64,000 nucleotides of DNA, taken from positions 186,001 to 250,000 of the forward strand of contig NZ_LGKP01000025.1 in NCBI RefSeq assembly GCF_001306135.1. Direction: 5' to 3'. Source of the stretch: Herpetosiphon geysericola (GTDB lineage: Bacteria; Chloroflexota; Chloroflexia; Chloroflexales; Herpetosiphonaceae). Positions 25,347 through 34,321 of the stretch are shown here, one piece after another; positions within the stretch are counted from its first letter, which is position 1, and every line of letters begins with the position of its first letter. Position numbers and translations under genes: made by a program. The notes beneath the pieces were generated by a model. That model was given only the letters and a program-made list of their open reading frames with translations, was not told where the DNA came from and searched no databases.

Positions 25347-26459
25347 ATGCGGCGGATCATTTGGTTGAGCCTCGTTCTTGGTTTATGTTTTTGGGCCTTT
25401 CGCACTTCCCAAGCAGTGACCCCTGCCCTCACCGATACTTATGGGTTTGCTTCGTTTTGGCAAATCAACGGCGGCGAGCAGATTTTTGGCCAACCAATTA
25501 CCGATCCCCTCGAGCAAGATACGCTGATTGTGCAATATTTCGAAAACGCGCGCTTTGAATATGATCCGCAAACTGATAGTGTTGGCTTGGGCTTGGTTGG
25601 CCGCGAACGCACCCAATGGCGCGATTTCGGCCCACAACCACGGCTCGCTGGCGCAAGCCTGCGCCCAGAAGGCTCCAACTACGATCTCGCTGGCAGTTTC
25701 CGCAGGTTTTGGGAAACCAATGGCGGGGTCGAAATTTTTGGCCTGCCCATTAGTCCAGCCCAATTCGAAGCCCGCCCAACTGGTCGTTTCAAAGTGCAAT
25801 ACTTTGAACGCGCCTTGTTGATCGAGCATCCCTTGTTGGCAGGCACGCCCGAAGAAATTGAGCTAGCACCGCTTGGCCAAGAAGTTGCTGCCGCTCGGGG
25901 CTTGATCGAAGGTATGAGCTACGAGCAACCCTATTTATTTGAATTTGATCCCGTCGCGCCAGCTCCGGTGCAAACTGCTGCCCCGCAACCAGTTGCCGAG
26001 CCAACCCAAGTGCCACCAACCGCTGCGCCTGCTCAACCAACCAATGAGCCAGTGCCAACTGCCACGCCCAAGCCTGCCAACCCCAACCTTGGCAAGCGCA
26101 TCGAAGTCGATATTAGCAAACAATGGCTGTATGCCTACGAAAATGGCACAATCGTGTTTGATGCGCCAGTTGCCACGGGCAAAGATGGCTTTAACACGCC
26201 AACTGGCAGCTATGAAATTTATGCCAAAGTGCCGTTGCAAACCATGCGTGGCTCGCTTGGCGGCGAAACCTGGGTTGTGCCGAATGTGCCACATGCCATG
26301 TATTTCAATGGTAGCGTTGCCCTCCACGGCACCTATTGGCACGATTTATTTGGCAGTGGCACTCGGATTAGCCATGGCTGTGTTAACTTACCGCTCGATG
26401 CTGCCGCTTGGCTCTACGATTGGGCAAGCGTGGGTACAACCGTCCAAGTTTATTATTAG
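25347..26459 (+). CDS. Secreted L,D-transpeptidase (YkuD) with two FW-NGG repeats
   Basis: 370 residues. A signal peptide (about 1-23) is followed by two copies of a ~75-residue repeat: FASFWQINGGEQIFGQPI...VQYFENARFEYDP and FRRFWETNGGVEIFGLPIS...VQYFERALLIEHP. A Pro/Thr/Ala-rich spacer (about 205-245) leads to the YkuD domain (IEVDISKQWLYAYENG, FNTPTGSYEIYAK, VALHGTYWHDLFG, and the catalytic ISHGCVNLP). It makes 3-3 peptidoglycan crosslinks or attaches proteins to the wall outside the cell. The repeats recall LGFP-type wall-binding repeats. GGAG precedes the ATG. Confidence 0.92.
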   Translation: MRRIIWLSLVLGLCFWAFRTSQAVTPALTDTYGFASFWQINGGEQIFGQPITDPLEQDTLIVQYFENARFEYDPQTDSVGLGLVGRERTQWRDFGPQPRLAGASLRPEGSNYDLAGSFRRFWETNGGVEIFGLPISPAQFEARPTGRFKVQYFERALLIEHPLLAGTPEEIELAPLGQEVAAARGLIEGMSYEQPYLFEFDPVAPAPVQTAAPQPVAEPTQVPPTAAPAQPTNEPVPTATPKPANPNLGKRIEVDISKQWLYAYENGTIVFDAPVATGKDGFNTPTGSYEIYAKVPLQTMRGSLGGETWVVPNVPHAMYFNGSVALHGTYWHDLFGSGTRISHGCVNLPLDAAAWLYDWASVGTTVQVYY

Positions 26460-26503
26460 CAAAACCTAAAATAGCATGCTAGGCGTTGTCGAGGAGAACT
26501 GTA

Positions 26504-28012
26504 ATGACCCAACATGTCGGGATTATTGACCTTGGCTCCAACACCGCTCGCATGATTGTGGTGCAATATCAGCCGCATCATTCCTTCAAATTGGTTGAAG
26601 AAGTGAAGGAAAATGTGCGGCTGGCGCATAATGTTGGCCCCGATAATCAACTGCAAGCCCAACCTATTGCCAAAGCGCTTGAAACTTTGCGCATGTTTGG
26701 CAATTTCTGCCGCGCCATGGGCGTGAATGAGGTTGTGGCGGTGGCAACCAGCGCCGTCCGCGATGCCGCCAATCAAACCAGCTTTTTAGCTCAAGTTAAA
26801 GAAGAAACCGGCCTCGATTTACGGGTGCTCAGCGGCGATGAAGAAGCCTACTACAGCTACCTTGGTATGATCAATACGCTTGGTGTAAGCAATGGCTTTA
26901 TGTTTGATATCGGCGGCGGCAGCGTCGAATTGGCCTTGGTGCGCGGGCGCGGGCTAGCCAATACCACATCGTTGCCACTTGGCACAGTGCGTCTGACCGA
27001 GCAAATTTTGCGCAGCGACACTCCCAGCAAAGCAGAACTCAAAGCCCTCGACCGCCACGTCGATGAAGCCTTGGCAGGGTTGGATTGGTTTCGCCCCCAA
27101 GGTAGTAAATTGCCATTAATTGGGGTTGGCGGCACGGTGCGCAACCTCGCCAAGCTTGAGCAACGAGCGCAGCGCTATCCACTTGATATTGTTCATGGCT
27201 ACACGATGTCGCTGCAACGAGTCGACGAATGGGCCAGCCGTTTGAGCAAGCTCAATCGTAACGAGCGCGAGCAACTCGAAGGGCTGAATAATGATCGCGC
27301 CGATGTGATTACCGCTGGCGTGCTGCTCATTCAAGCTTTGATGCAGCGCTGTGGCGCTGATAGCTTGTGGATTTGTGGCCATGGCTTGCGTGATGGCATT
27401 TTCTACGAGCATTTTTTGCGTGGCTCACAGCCACCCCTGCTGAGCGATGTGCGCCAATTTTCGGTGGCAAATTTAGCCCGCATTTATGGCTATAACGTGC
27501 TGCATGTGGCCAAAGTCCGCGAATTAAGCCTGTCATTGTTTGATCAGCTACAAAGTTTGCATGGCTATGGCGCGTGGGAGCGCGAATTGCTCGAAGCAAC
27601 AAGCATGGTGCATGATATTGGCGTGGCGGTCAATTTCTACGATCATCATAAACATGGCCTGTATTTGATTCTAAACTCGATGTTGAATGGCTATACCCAT
27701 CGCGAAATGGCCATGATTGGGCTATTAACGAGGCATCATCGCAAAGGTGGAGTAACCGATGCTGGGTTAGGCGGCGTATTGGCCGAGGGCGATCTTGAGC
27801 GGCTGGGCAAATTAAGTGCGCTCTTACGAATTGCCGAATATCTTGAGCGCTCCAAGAGCCAAGTGGTTCAGGGCGTGGATTGCAAAATCGAGAAGCAGCA
27901 GGTGCGAATTAGCGTGCAAGCGGTTGGCGATGCCTCGATTGAAATTTGGGATGCAAACCGCAAGACCAATTTATTTCGCAAAGCCTATGGGGTTGAAGTG
28001 GTGATTGAATAG
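26504..28012 (+). CDS. Ppx/GppA exopolyphosphatase family protein with HD domain
   Basis: 502 residues from the ATG at 26504 with GAGGAG upstream. Residues 1-300 are the actin-like Ppx/GppA phosphatase domain: GIIDLGSNTARMIVV, ATSAVRDAAN, LSGDEEAYYSYLG and FDIGGGSVELALV. The rest is an HD-type helical domain, with MVHDIGVAVNFYDHHKHGLY and RHHRKGG. It degrades polyphosphate or pppGpp in the cytoplasm; which one cannot be told. It could carry both activities, as GppA-type proteins do. The stop lies inside the left arm of the hairpin at 28011-28042. Confidence 0.92.
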   Translation: MTQHVGIIDLGSNTARMIVVQYQPHHSFKLVEEVKENVRLAHNVGPDNQLQAQPIAKALETLRMFGNFCRAMGVNEVVAVATSAVRDAANQTSFLAQVKEETGLDLRVLSGDEEAYYSYLGMINTLGVSNGFMFDIGGGSVELALVRGRGLANTTSLPLGTVRLTEQILRSDTPSKAELKALDRHVDEALAGLDWFRPQGSKLPLIGVGGTVRNLAKLEQRAQRYPLDIVHGYTMSLQRVDEWASRLSKLNRNEREQLEGLNNDRADVITAGVLLIQALMQRCGADSLWICGHGLRDGIFYEHFLRGSQPPLLSDVRQFSVANLARIYGYNVLHVAKVRELSLSLFDQLQSLHGYGAWERELLEATSMVHDIGVAVNFYDHHKHGLYLILNSMLNGYTHREMAMIGLLTRHHRKGGVTDAGLGGVLAEGDLERLGKLSALLRIAEYLERSKSQVVQGVDCKIEKQQVRISVQAVGDASIEIWDANRKTNLFRKAYGVEVVIE

Positions 28013-28042
28013 CCCTAGCAATAAGCGTGCATTGCTAGGGCT
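28011..28042. terminator. Bidirectional hairpin between ppx/gppA and DUF192
   Basis: A perfect 12-bp inverted repeat (AGCCCTAGCAAT / ATTGCTAGGGCT) with an eight-base loop begins inside the upstream gene's TAG stop and ends six bases before the converging stop. There is no clear U-tract, so the termination role rests on position and stem strength. Confidence 0.6.
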
Positions 28043-28047
28043 ATGCG

Positions 28048-28410
28048 CTAGAAAATAGCAGGAATAACTGCTAATTGATCGCCGAGTTGGGTCTGCGATT
28101 GTTGAATAACCCCAACCGGCAATTCGAGGGTATAGCGGGCTTTGGCAGCGCCAGCAAATGGTCGCCAGGGCTTGAAGTTCTCGCGCAGCCCGACCACCTG
28201 ATGTTGGCGATCAACAAAAATCACATCGATGGCAAAGCGCATAAAGAACATATGAATATTGTTGTTGGGATACAGAATTAAGCCAGTGTTGGCTGGCAAA
28301 TTCTTACGCCCCATCAAGCCCATGCCACGGCTCAAAAAGCTATTCGCAAACTCAGCGTATTCCACCAAGTTGCTATTACGAGTTAGATTGCGAATGGCGT
28401 GTTGCGACAC
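28048..28410 (-). CDS. DUF192 family protein at the end of the Tad operon
   Basis: 120 residues matching the DUF192 family: ANSFLSRGMGLMGRKNL, NNNIHMFFMRFAIDVIFVD and KARYTLELPVGVI, with the hydrophobic IHMFFMR core strand. The family is small, all-beta and of unknown biochemical role, often extracytoplasmic. Here no signal peptide is seen. The GTG start at 28410 overlaps the tadC stop by one base (TAGTG), so translation is coupled to the Tad secretion gene. That placement suggests a link with pilus or surface protein assembly, but this is inference. Confidence 0.85.
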   Translation of the reverse strand: MSQHAIRNLTRNSNLVEYAEFANSFLSRGMGLMGRKNLPANTGLILYPNNNIHMFFMRFAIDVIFVDRQHQVVGLRENFKPWRPFAGAAKARYTLELPVGVIQQSQTQLGDQLAVIPAIF

Positions 28411-29315
28411 TAGAGACCACCACCAAGCAAACGTGGCACTGCTGGCCCCAAGATAACCACAAACATTGAAGGGAAGATCAAGAATACCAACGGAAAGAGC
28501 ATTTTAATTGGTGCTTTTTGAGCTTCTTCTTCGGCACGTTGGCGACGGCGCAAGCGCAATTGGTCGGATTGAATTTTGAGCATTTTACCCATGCTCACCC
28601 CAAGTTGGTCTGCTTGAATCACCGCCGAAACAAACGAGGTCAAGTCATCAACCCCCGTCCGAACCGTCATGGCGCGGAAGGCTTCGTGGCGTTGGGTGCC
28701 TAAGCGAATGTCGGAAAGCGCGCGGCGAAATTCGCGACATAGCTCGTTATCCCATTTTTCAGCAACTCGCTGGAGTGCAGCATCGAAGCCCAAACCAGCG
28801 GTAACGCTAATTGAAAGCAAATCGAGCGCATCGGGCAAGGCTTTGAGAATGGTTTTTTGGCGCTTTTTGATTTGACGACCAAGCCATGAGGCTGGTAGCA
28901 AAAAGCCTAATGCGCCGCCGACTCCCGACCATTGAATTGTGCTGAGCGTATCAGCCTTGGCCAACATACAGACCACGAAGATAATCCCAAACAAGGCGAG
29001 AGCTAGAAAAATCCGCATCCCGGTAAACATTGCTGGGGTCAGATTACCAGGGTTGCCTGCGAGCATTAAGTTCGTTCGCAGTTTATCGTTACCCTTACCA
29101 GATTGACCAAGCTTTACAAAAACACCGTTCAGCATAGGCGTGACAATCCGTTGCATAAAGGGCAACTGCAACTCCAGATCTTCAAGATTCATGGAGCGTT
29201 CAGTAAATTGAGCAAGTCGGCTTGAAACAGTATCAGTTTGGCGGCGCTGGTTGAGCACCATAAACCCAACTGCACAGATGATTACCAGAATAACTAAGCC
29301 AATAATTAAGGCCAT
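28410..29315 (-). CDS. tadC: TadC-like type II secretion F-domain membrane protein
   Basis: 301 residues. A membrane helix at 1-20 and two near 100-145 precede the F-domain (GRQIKKRQKTILKALPDALDLL, SVTAGLGFDAALQRVAEKW), which ends with ESRIQADQLGVSMGKMLK-like cytoplasmic helices and a C-terminal helix (FPLVFLIFPSMFVVILGPA). The order matches TadC, the second inner-membrane platform protein of Flp/Tad pili. It pairs with TadB, 14 bases upstream. GGGAG precedes the ATG. Confidence 0.92.
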   Translation of the reverse strand: MALIIGLVILVIICAVGFMVLNQRRQTDTVSSRLAQFTERSMNLEDLELQLPFMQRIVTPMLNGVFVKLGQSGKGNDKLRTNLMLAGNPGNLTPAMFTGMRIFLALALFGIIFVVCMLAKADTLSTIQWSGVGGALGFLLPASWLGRQIKKRQKTILKALPDALDLLSISVTAGLGFDAALQRVAEKWDNELCREFRRALSDIRLGTQRHEAFRAMTVRTGVDDLTSFVSAVIQADQLGVSMGKMLKIQSDQLRLRRRQRAEEEAQKAPIKMLFPLVFLIFPSMFVVILGPAVPRLLGGGL

Positions 29316-29329
29316 AGCAAGCTCCCGCT

Positions 29330-30319
29330 TTAGACTTCAATATTAACAATGCTTTTGATCGCAAAGAAACCTGCAATCATCATCATTGCGCTACAGACTG
29401 GCATACAGCACCAGTTCTCTGGTGGCAGCCCAATTGACATCAATGGGGCCATATAATCAGGGTTAAGCATGGTAATAATAATTGCAATCGAAATTGGCAA
29501 CAACGTAACCACATAGCCTGAATAGCGAGCCTGTGAGGTAAGCACCCGAATTTGGCCTTTGATCCGGACCCGTTCACGAATTGTGTGGGCAATCGTATCG
29601 AGGATCTCAGCCAAGTTACCCCCAACCTCAGCTTGAATATTGATTGCCGAAACCATCAAATCAAGGTCATCGCTGGGAACCCGGCGCAGAAGGTTATTCA
29701 TGCCATCTTCGAGTGAGAGGCCTAAACCGACCTCTTGCACCACCCGTCGAAACTCAACTGAGATTGGTGGTGGCGCTTCGCGCGAGACCAAATCCATCGA
29801 CTGGAGCAGACTATAGCCAGAGCGTAGCGAGTTGGCCAACAAACCAACCGTATCGCCTAATTGATTGTTAAAGGCTTTGAGCCGTGAAGCTTGCTTAAAG
29901 CTCACAACTTTATCGGGAACGATAAAGCCGATGATTGCGCCAACCACCCCACAAGCCACAACTGCCAAGAAATTGGCCCGGCCAAGGAACACCCCAAACA
30001 AAGCAAACAGAATCACCGAGGCGAATTTCATCATAATGAATTCGGTCACGGTGAGCTTAAGGTCAGCTTGGGCTAAATCGCGGGCCAAATCTGAGCCTTT
30101 TTGGCCGCGGTTGACCATCGAATCAACTCTGCTTGCCAAGGCACTCATGCCGCGTTCGTTGGTATCGTTTTGGTTGCGGCTGCGCTCGGCAAAGGTTGCG
30201 AGTCGGCCATCAACTGAATTGGCTTTTGTTTCCCTTAGTTTGCGATAGATAACGGCCCCAGCCACAAAGAGGACGATCGCAATTAGGGCGGGAATACTCC
30301 ATGGTGGTAAATTTTCCAT
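29330..30319 (-). CDS. tadB: TadB-like type II secretion F-domain membrane protein
   Basis: 329 residues with helices at about 8-25, 100-145, 255-280 and 300-325. The F-domain is in the second half: SFKQASRLKAFNNQLGDTV, LLANSLRSGYSLLQSMDLVS and AEVGGNLAEILDTIAHTIRER. It is the first platform protein of the Tad secretion ATPase complex, which moves Flp pilin subunits across the membrane. AAAGGAAC precedes the ATG and 32 bases separate it from cpaF. The end contains a Cys-Cys-Met run (ENWCCMPVCSAMMM) that is unusual for the family. Confidence 0.92.
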   Translation of the reverse strand: MENLPPWSIPALIAIVLFVAGAVIYRKLRETKANSVDGRLATFAERSRNQNDTNERGMSALASRVDSMVNRGQKGSDLARDLAQADLKLTVTEFIMMKFASVILFALFGVFLGRANFLAVVACGVVGAIIGFIVPDKVVSFKQASRLKAFNNQLGDTVGLLANSLRSGYSLLQSMDLVSREAPPPISVEFRRVVQEVGLGLSLEDGMNNLLRRVPSDDLDLMVSAINIQAEVGGNLAEILDTIAHTIRERVRIKGQIRVLTSQARYSGYVVTLLPISIAIIITMLNPDYMAPLMSIGLPPENWCCMPVCSAMMMIAGFFAIKSIVNIEV

Positions 30320-30351
30320 GGCCCTAGTTCCTTTCTAGCGAGTAATGCCGG

Positions 30352-31755
30352 TTAGTAAAAGCGCTCTGAACTATTGCCAAAGACGTTGGGTGGTAGGTAA
30401 ATATTCAAGGCTTCAAAGCGATCGAGGAAGCGTGGGCGAACGCCAGTTGGCCTTAACGACCCTACAATCTTACCACGTTCATCGAGACCAGTTTGCTCAA
30501 AGACAAAAATATCTTGGAGCACCACCAGATCGCCTTCCATGCCCGTTACTTCCGAAATAGCCATAACCCGCCGCGAACCATCTTTAAGCCGCGCTTGTTG
30601 CACAATCAACTCAATTGCCGAAGCAACCTGTTCGCGAATAGCTTTCAGCGGCAAGTCCATCCCCGACATCAAACACATGGTTTCGATACGCGCAATTGCG
30701 TCACGGGGCGTATTGGCGTGCAAGGTCGTCATTGAACCTTCGTGGCCAGTGTTCATTGCTTGCAACATTGCCAAGGTCTCACCGCCGCGACATTCGCCGA
30801 CGATAATCCGCTCAGGCCGCATCCGCAAGCAGTTGATAATCAAATCGTTGATTGAGATTTCGCCCTTGCCTTCAATATTGGCAGTGCGCGATTCGAGCGA
30901 GATAACGTGATCTTGCTGAAGTTGCAATTCGGCAGCGTTTTCAACCGTAATCAAGCGCTCGTCTTCAGGGATAAACGAAGAAAGCACGTTTAACAAGGTT
31001 GTTTTGCCCGAACCGGTACCCCCAGAGACCACAACATTAATCCGAGCGCGCACACTTGCCGAAAGAAAATCCATCATCTCACGGCTAATCGCGCCAAACC
31101 GCACAAGGTCGTCGGGCCCAAGCGGTTTTTTGGAGAATTTACGAATGGTAATAACTGGCCCAATCAAGGAAATTGGCCGAATAACGGCGTTAACCCGCGA
31201 GCCATCTTTGAGCCGAGCATCGACCATGGGCGAGCTTTCGTCGACCCGCCGCCCAAGCGGCGCAACAATCCGATACAAAACCCGCATCGCATGTTCATCA
31301 TCGATGAAGGTTGTGCCCGAAAGCGTCAGCTTGCCCCGTTGTTCGATGTAGATCTTATTTGGCCCGTTGACCATAATTTCCGAAATGCTATCGTCTTTGA
31401 GCAGTGAATCGAGCGGCCCCAAGCCAACGATATCCGACATTAACGATTCGACCAGTTGGAGGCGTTCAACCCGACTAAGCACGATATTTTCACTATCGAG
31501 AACGGCGCTTAAAAGATCTTCGACTGTTTGGCGGATTTTAGTTTCATTCGTGCTGTTGACATCACGAACTTCTTCGGTCAAGCGGCGCTGGACCCGATGG
31601 CGAACGTCAAGCAGGCGATCGTGAGAAGAAACTGCAGCAGAGCGCGGAATAGCTCCATCAGGGCGTGTGGCAGCAGCACTTGGTTGTGCTGCTGCTGTAG
31701 GTTCGGAAGCCGAGGATGGGGACGTATTTCCTGCAATACGCTTTAGGAGCGACAT
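30352..31755 (-). CDS. cpaF: CpaF/TadA secretion ATPase
   Basis: 467 residues. A Ser/Ala/Pro-rich head (1-40) leads to the N-terminal domain (VEDLLSAVLDSENIVLSRVE, DSISEIMVNGPNKIYIEQRG), then the ATPase core: VVSGGTGSGKTTLLNVLSSF (Walker A), ERLITVENAAELQL (Asp-box-like), CLRMRPERIIVGECRGGE (Walker B) and AMNTGHEGSMTTLHANTP. These are the standard type II/IV secretion ATPase boxes, in the CpaF/TadA subgroup. It powers assembly or retraction of Tad pili at the cytoplasmic membrane. GGAGGG precedes the ATG; 18 bases from the cpaE-like gene. Confidence 0.95.
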   Translation of the reverse strand: MSLLKRIAGNTSPSSASEPTAAAQPSAAATRPDGAIPRSAAVSSHDRLLDVRHRVQRRLTEEVRDVNSTNETKIRQTVEDLLSAVLDSENIVLSRVERLQLVESLMSDIVGLGPLDSLLKDDSISEIMVNGPNKIYIEQRGKLTLSGTTFIDDEHAMRVLYRIVAPLGRRVDESSPMVDARLKDGSRVNAVIRPISLIGPVITIRKFSKKPLGPDDLVRFGAISREMMDFLSASVRARINVVVSGGTGSGKTTLLNVLSSFIPEDERLITVENAAELQLQQDHVISLESRTANIEGKGEISINDLIINCLRMRPERIIVGECRGGETLAMLQAMNTGHEGSMTTLHANTPRDAIARIETMCLMSGMDLPLKAIREQVASAIELIVQQARLKDGSRRVMAISEVTGMEGDLVVLQDIFVFEQTGLDERGKIVGSLRPTGVRPRFLDRFEALNIYLPPNVFGNSSERFY

Positions 31756-31773
31756 AAGCCACCCTCCATGCGT

Positions 31774-33027
31774 CTAACGTTTGGTTAATCGAGCGAAGAG
31801 ACCCTTGGGTTCTTCTTTTTTCGGTTGCTGTGGACGGGCGCCTTCGCGACTTGTGCGGGTTGTGCCTGAGATTAGATAGGCAAGGTTGGCAACATCAATT
31901 GAAATTTGATGGCGTGGTTGATCGATAATTAATGGCACCCCGCGGTTAATCGCGTTGACCATTTCAAAGGGTGCGTTGCCAATTTGGGCCGCAACCTTGT
32001 GTTGAATATTCGCCTCGACTTGATCAACCCGAATGCCAAATTTCGCATCAGCTTTGTTCAAGACCAAGACCAGTTTTTCGTCGTTGTAGCCAAGCAACTC
32101 GGCAACTTCCAGAAACTGGCGAATATTCTTAATCGATGAGAGTTCCATCGTCATCAGCAAGACAATCCGATGGGCTGCATCAAGCACGGCCATGGTTTGG
32201 TCTTGAAATGATGATTGGGTGTCGACGACCACATAATCGTATTCGCGGCGCAAGGCCTCGAGCACTGTTCGCACATGATCAGCGGTCACCAACTCGCCCA
32301 TTTGTGGGTTTGCAGGCGCCAACAGAATCTTAATTTGCGAAGCGTGGGTAGTCATCACATCATTCATCAAATCTTTATCAAGATCATCAATCCGTGAGGT
32401 GAGATCGTTGATCGTTTTGTTGCTATTGATGTTGAACATCACCGCAATATCGCCAAACAGCAAACTTGCGTCAACCAAACAAATTTTACGGTTACCAGGC
32501 AACAGCTTTAGGGCAACCGCTAAGTTGGCAGCGATTGCACTTTTGCCGGTGCCGCCTTTGGGGCTATAGACAGCAATAATTTGACCGGTTGATTGATCAG
32601 ATTCCTCGACCTGTTGGGCCGCGACCACAAAGCGGCGTTGGGTTTGTTGTAAACGATAAACTTCGCGGATACTGCCAGCAAGTTCATCGCCGCCAACAGG
32701 CTTGGTAAGAAACTGACGCGCACCAGCCAACATTGCACGGCGCAGGTAATCGGTTTCGCCTTGCACGCTCATCATAATAACTTGCGTGTTTGGCACCTGC
32801 GCCATGATGGCCTCAGTTGCTGCAATGCCATCCATATCGGGCATGTTAATGTCCATCAAGACAACATCGGGTTGAATTTGCTTGGCCTGCGTCACGGCCT
32901 CGCGCCCTGTTGCCGCTTTGCCAACAACTTGCATATCCTTCTCAAAAAACAATAATTTTTCGAGGTTATCACGAGTATCTGCAATATCGTCAACAATTAG
33001 TACGCGAATTTTATCGGACTCAGCCAT
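31774..33027 (-). CDS. cpaE: CpaE-like protein: response-regulator receiver fused to ParA/MinD ATPase
   Basis: 417 residues. Residues 6-125 are a receiver domain with VLIVDDIADTRDNL, the phosphorylatable Asp in DVVLMDINMPDMDG (about 57), and the Lys of FLTKPVGG. From about 150 comes a MinD/ParA-like ATPase with AVYSPKGGTGKSAIAANLA (deviant Walker A), VDASLLFGDIA and DYVVVDTQSSFQD. In Caulobacter CpaE localises the pilus machine; here the intact receiver suggests phospho-signal control of localisation. No histidine kinase is adjacent. AAGGAG precedes the ATG. Confidence 0.92.
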   Translation of the reverse strand: MAESDKIRVLIVDDIADTRDNLEKLLFFEKDMQVVGKAATGREAVTQAKQIQPDVVLMDINMPDMDGIAATEAIMAQVPNTQVIMMSVQGETDYLRRAMLAGARQFLTKPVGGDELAGSIREVYRLQQTQRRFVVAAQQVEESDQSTGQIIAVYSPKGGTGKSAIAANLAVALKLLPGNRKICLVDASLLFGDIAVMFNINSNKTINDLTSRIDDLDKDLMNDVMTTHASQIKILLAPANPQMGELVTADHVRTVLEALRREYDYVVVDTQSSFQDQTMAVLDAAHRIVLLMTMELSSIKNIRQFLEVAELLGYNDEKLVLVLNKADAKFGIRVDQVEANIQHKVAAQIGNAPFEMVNAINRGVPLIIDQPRHQISIDVANLAYLISGTTRTSREGARPQQPKKEEPKGLFARLTKR

Positions 33028-33046
33028 GCAATTCTCCTTGGTTGTA

Positions 33047-34126
33047 TTAAGGCGTTTGAGTTGGCACTGCTGTTGGCAATGGTTGTTGTTGTGGTGCGTT
33101 AGGTAATGGGAATGGAATCACAACTGGTGGTTGTTGTGGTGGCTGTGGTGGTGCAGGTGCATCCAACAGTTTCACAATCATGTTTGGTTGGGCATAGACT
33201 TGTGGTACGCCATATAAGCGCATCAATAAGTCCATCGTGACCCCAGTTGTGACAATTTGATCATCTTGATCATCAGCGCGCCGCACGACTACATTTAGTG
33301 TACTACCAGTTTTAGCTTTTGTATATTCCAAAAGCTCAACTTGTTGTGCCGTTAAGGCTACCACAATTTGCCATTGCGAGCCTTGGTTGAAGACTGGCTC
33401 TGGAGTTGGTTGTTGTTCAACTGGAGTACCATCAATCACAACCTCAACCGTTGGTTGGGCTGGCGCCGGAGCCGCACCAGTTTGTTGGCCATCAGGCGAA
33501 ACCAGTGGTGGAGCCACAACTTTTAATACCCGAACGTTCTGGGCAAGCATGTGCGTGCTGATGTCAAGATATTTTTCATCAACTAGGGTAATGCCTTGCT
33601 CGGTAACGCCAGTAAAGCGCAAGTATGGTTGCTCAAGGCTGTAGCTGCCAACAATATCAACGCTGTTGCCTTCAGCAACAATCCCACCAATATCGCTGAC
33701 AAATAAGTTATAAGCTTTGGGCGATTCGGCACCTGGTTCTGGGGTTGGTAGTTTTTCGGCAATCCCTGCGTTACGGAAGGCCGATTTTTTGATCCGCTCG
33801 CCACCAAGAATGCTGGTGGTCGTTACCTTGCCTTGAATCGCACTGAAAAATTCTGTTTCAAGCACATCATCGGGGGTAACTTCGGTGGGCTGAACTTCAA
33901 CAACATTAAAATATTGCTCAAGATCGCTGCCAATTAACTTGTTAGCATCAATATCCGTCGCCGCTTCTAAAACCCGAACGTTGGGAATAGGCAAAGCGGT
34001 TGGCTCAAGTGAAGGATCACCTGGTTGGTTGGTCTGTTGCTTGGTTAGATACACATAACCACCAGCAAGAGCTGCAATCAAAACAACGACGGCAATAATC
34101 ATGCCCAGAGCTGAGTTTTGGCGCAT
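33047..34126 (-). CDS. cpaB: CpaB/RcpC-like pilus assembly protein (SAF domain)
   Basis: 359 residues. One membrane anchor (GMIIAVVVLIAALAGGYVYLT) is followed by an SAF-type domain (VLEAATDIDANKLIGSDLEQYF, GKVTTTSILGGERI, FVSDIGGIVAEGNSVDIVGS) as in Flp pilus CpaB. A Pro/Gln/Ala linker and a second beta domain follow, and the end is Pro/Gln rich (APPQPPQQPPVVIPFPLPNA). In diderms CpaB sits near the secretin; here no secretin gene is present, so it may bind peptidoglycan or the pilus base in a monoderm-like envelope. First gene of the operon; GGAGGACG upstream of the ATG. Confidence 0.88.
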   Translation of the reverse strand: MRQNSALGMIIAVVVLIAALAGGYVYLTKQQTNQPGDPSLEPTALPIPNVRVLEAATDIDANKLIGSDLEQYFNVVEVQPTEVTPDDVLETEFFSAIQGKVTTTSILGGERIKKSAFRNAGIAEKLPTPEPGAESPKAYNLFVSDIGGIVAEGNSVDIVGSYSLEQPYLRFTGVTEQGITLVDEKYLDISTHMLAQNVRVLKVVAPPLVSPDGQQTGAAPAPAQPTVEVVIDGTPVEQQPTPEPVFNQGSQWQIVVALTAQQVELLEYTKAKTGSTLNVVVRRADDQDDQIVTTGVTMDLLMRLYGVPQVYAQPNMIVKLLDAPAPPQPPQQPPVVIPFPLPNAPQQQPLPTAVPTQTP

Positions 34127-34202
34127 AAAAATACGTCCTCCGAAACAATATTGGGAGCTCGTGAGGCAAGCGTGCCCCCGTTTTATGGTGAGGTTCGCGG
34201 CT

Positions 34203-34208
34203 ATTATA
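34203..34208 (-). promoter_or_regulatory. Candidate -10 of the Tad operon
   Basis: A perfect TATAAT lies about 77 bases upstream of the cpaB ATG. I find no good -35 at the correct distance, so the promoter could depend on an activator or another sigma factor. Confidence 0.4.
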
Positions 34209-34321
34209 CACGATCGATCAACTGTCCATCACAGCTTTGCAATCAGATCAAGCACTCAAATGATTAAAGAGCGGTTAAATAATGAACCAGCATTACCAAT
34301 GCTGGTTCATCAATCAGAAGC

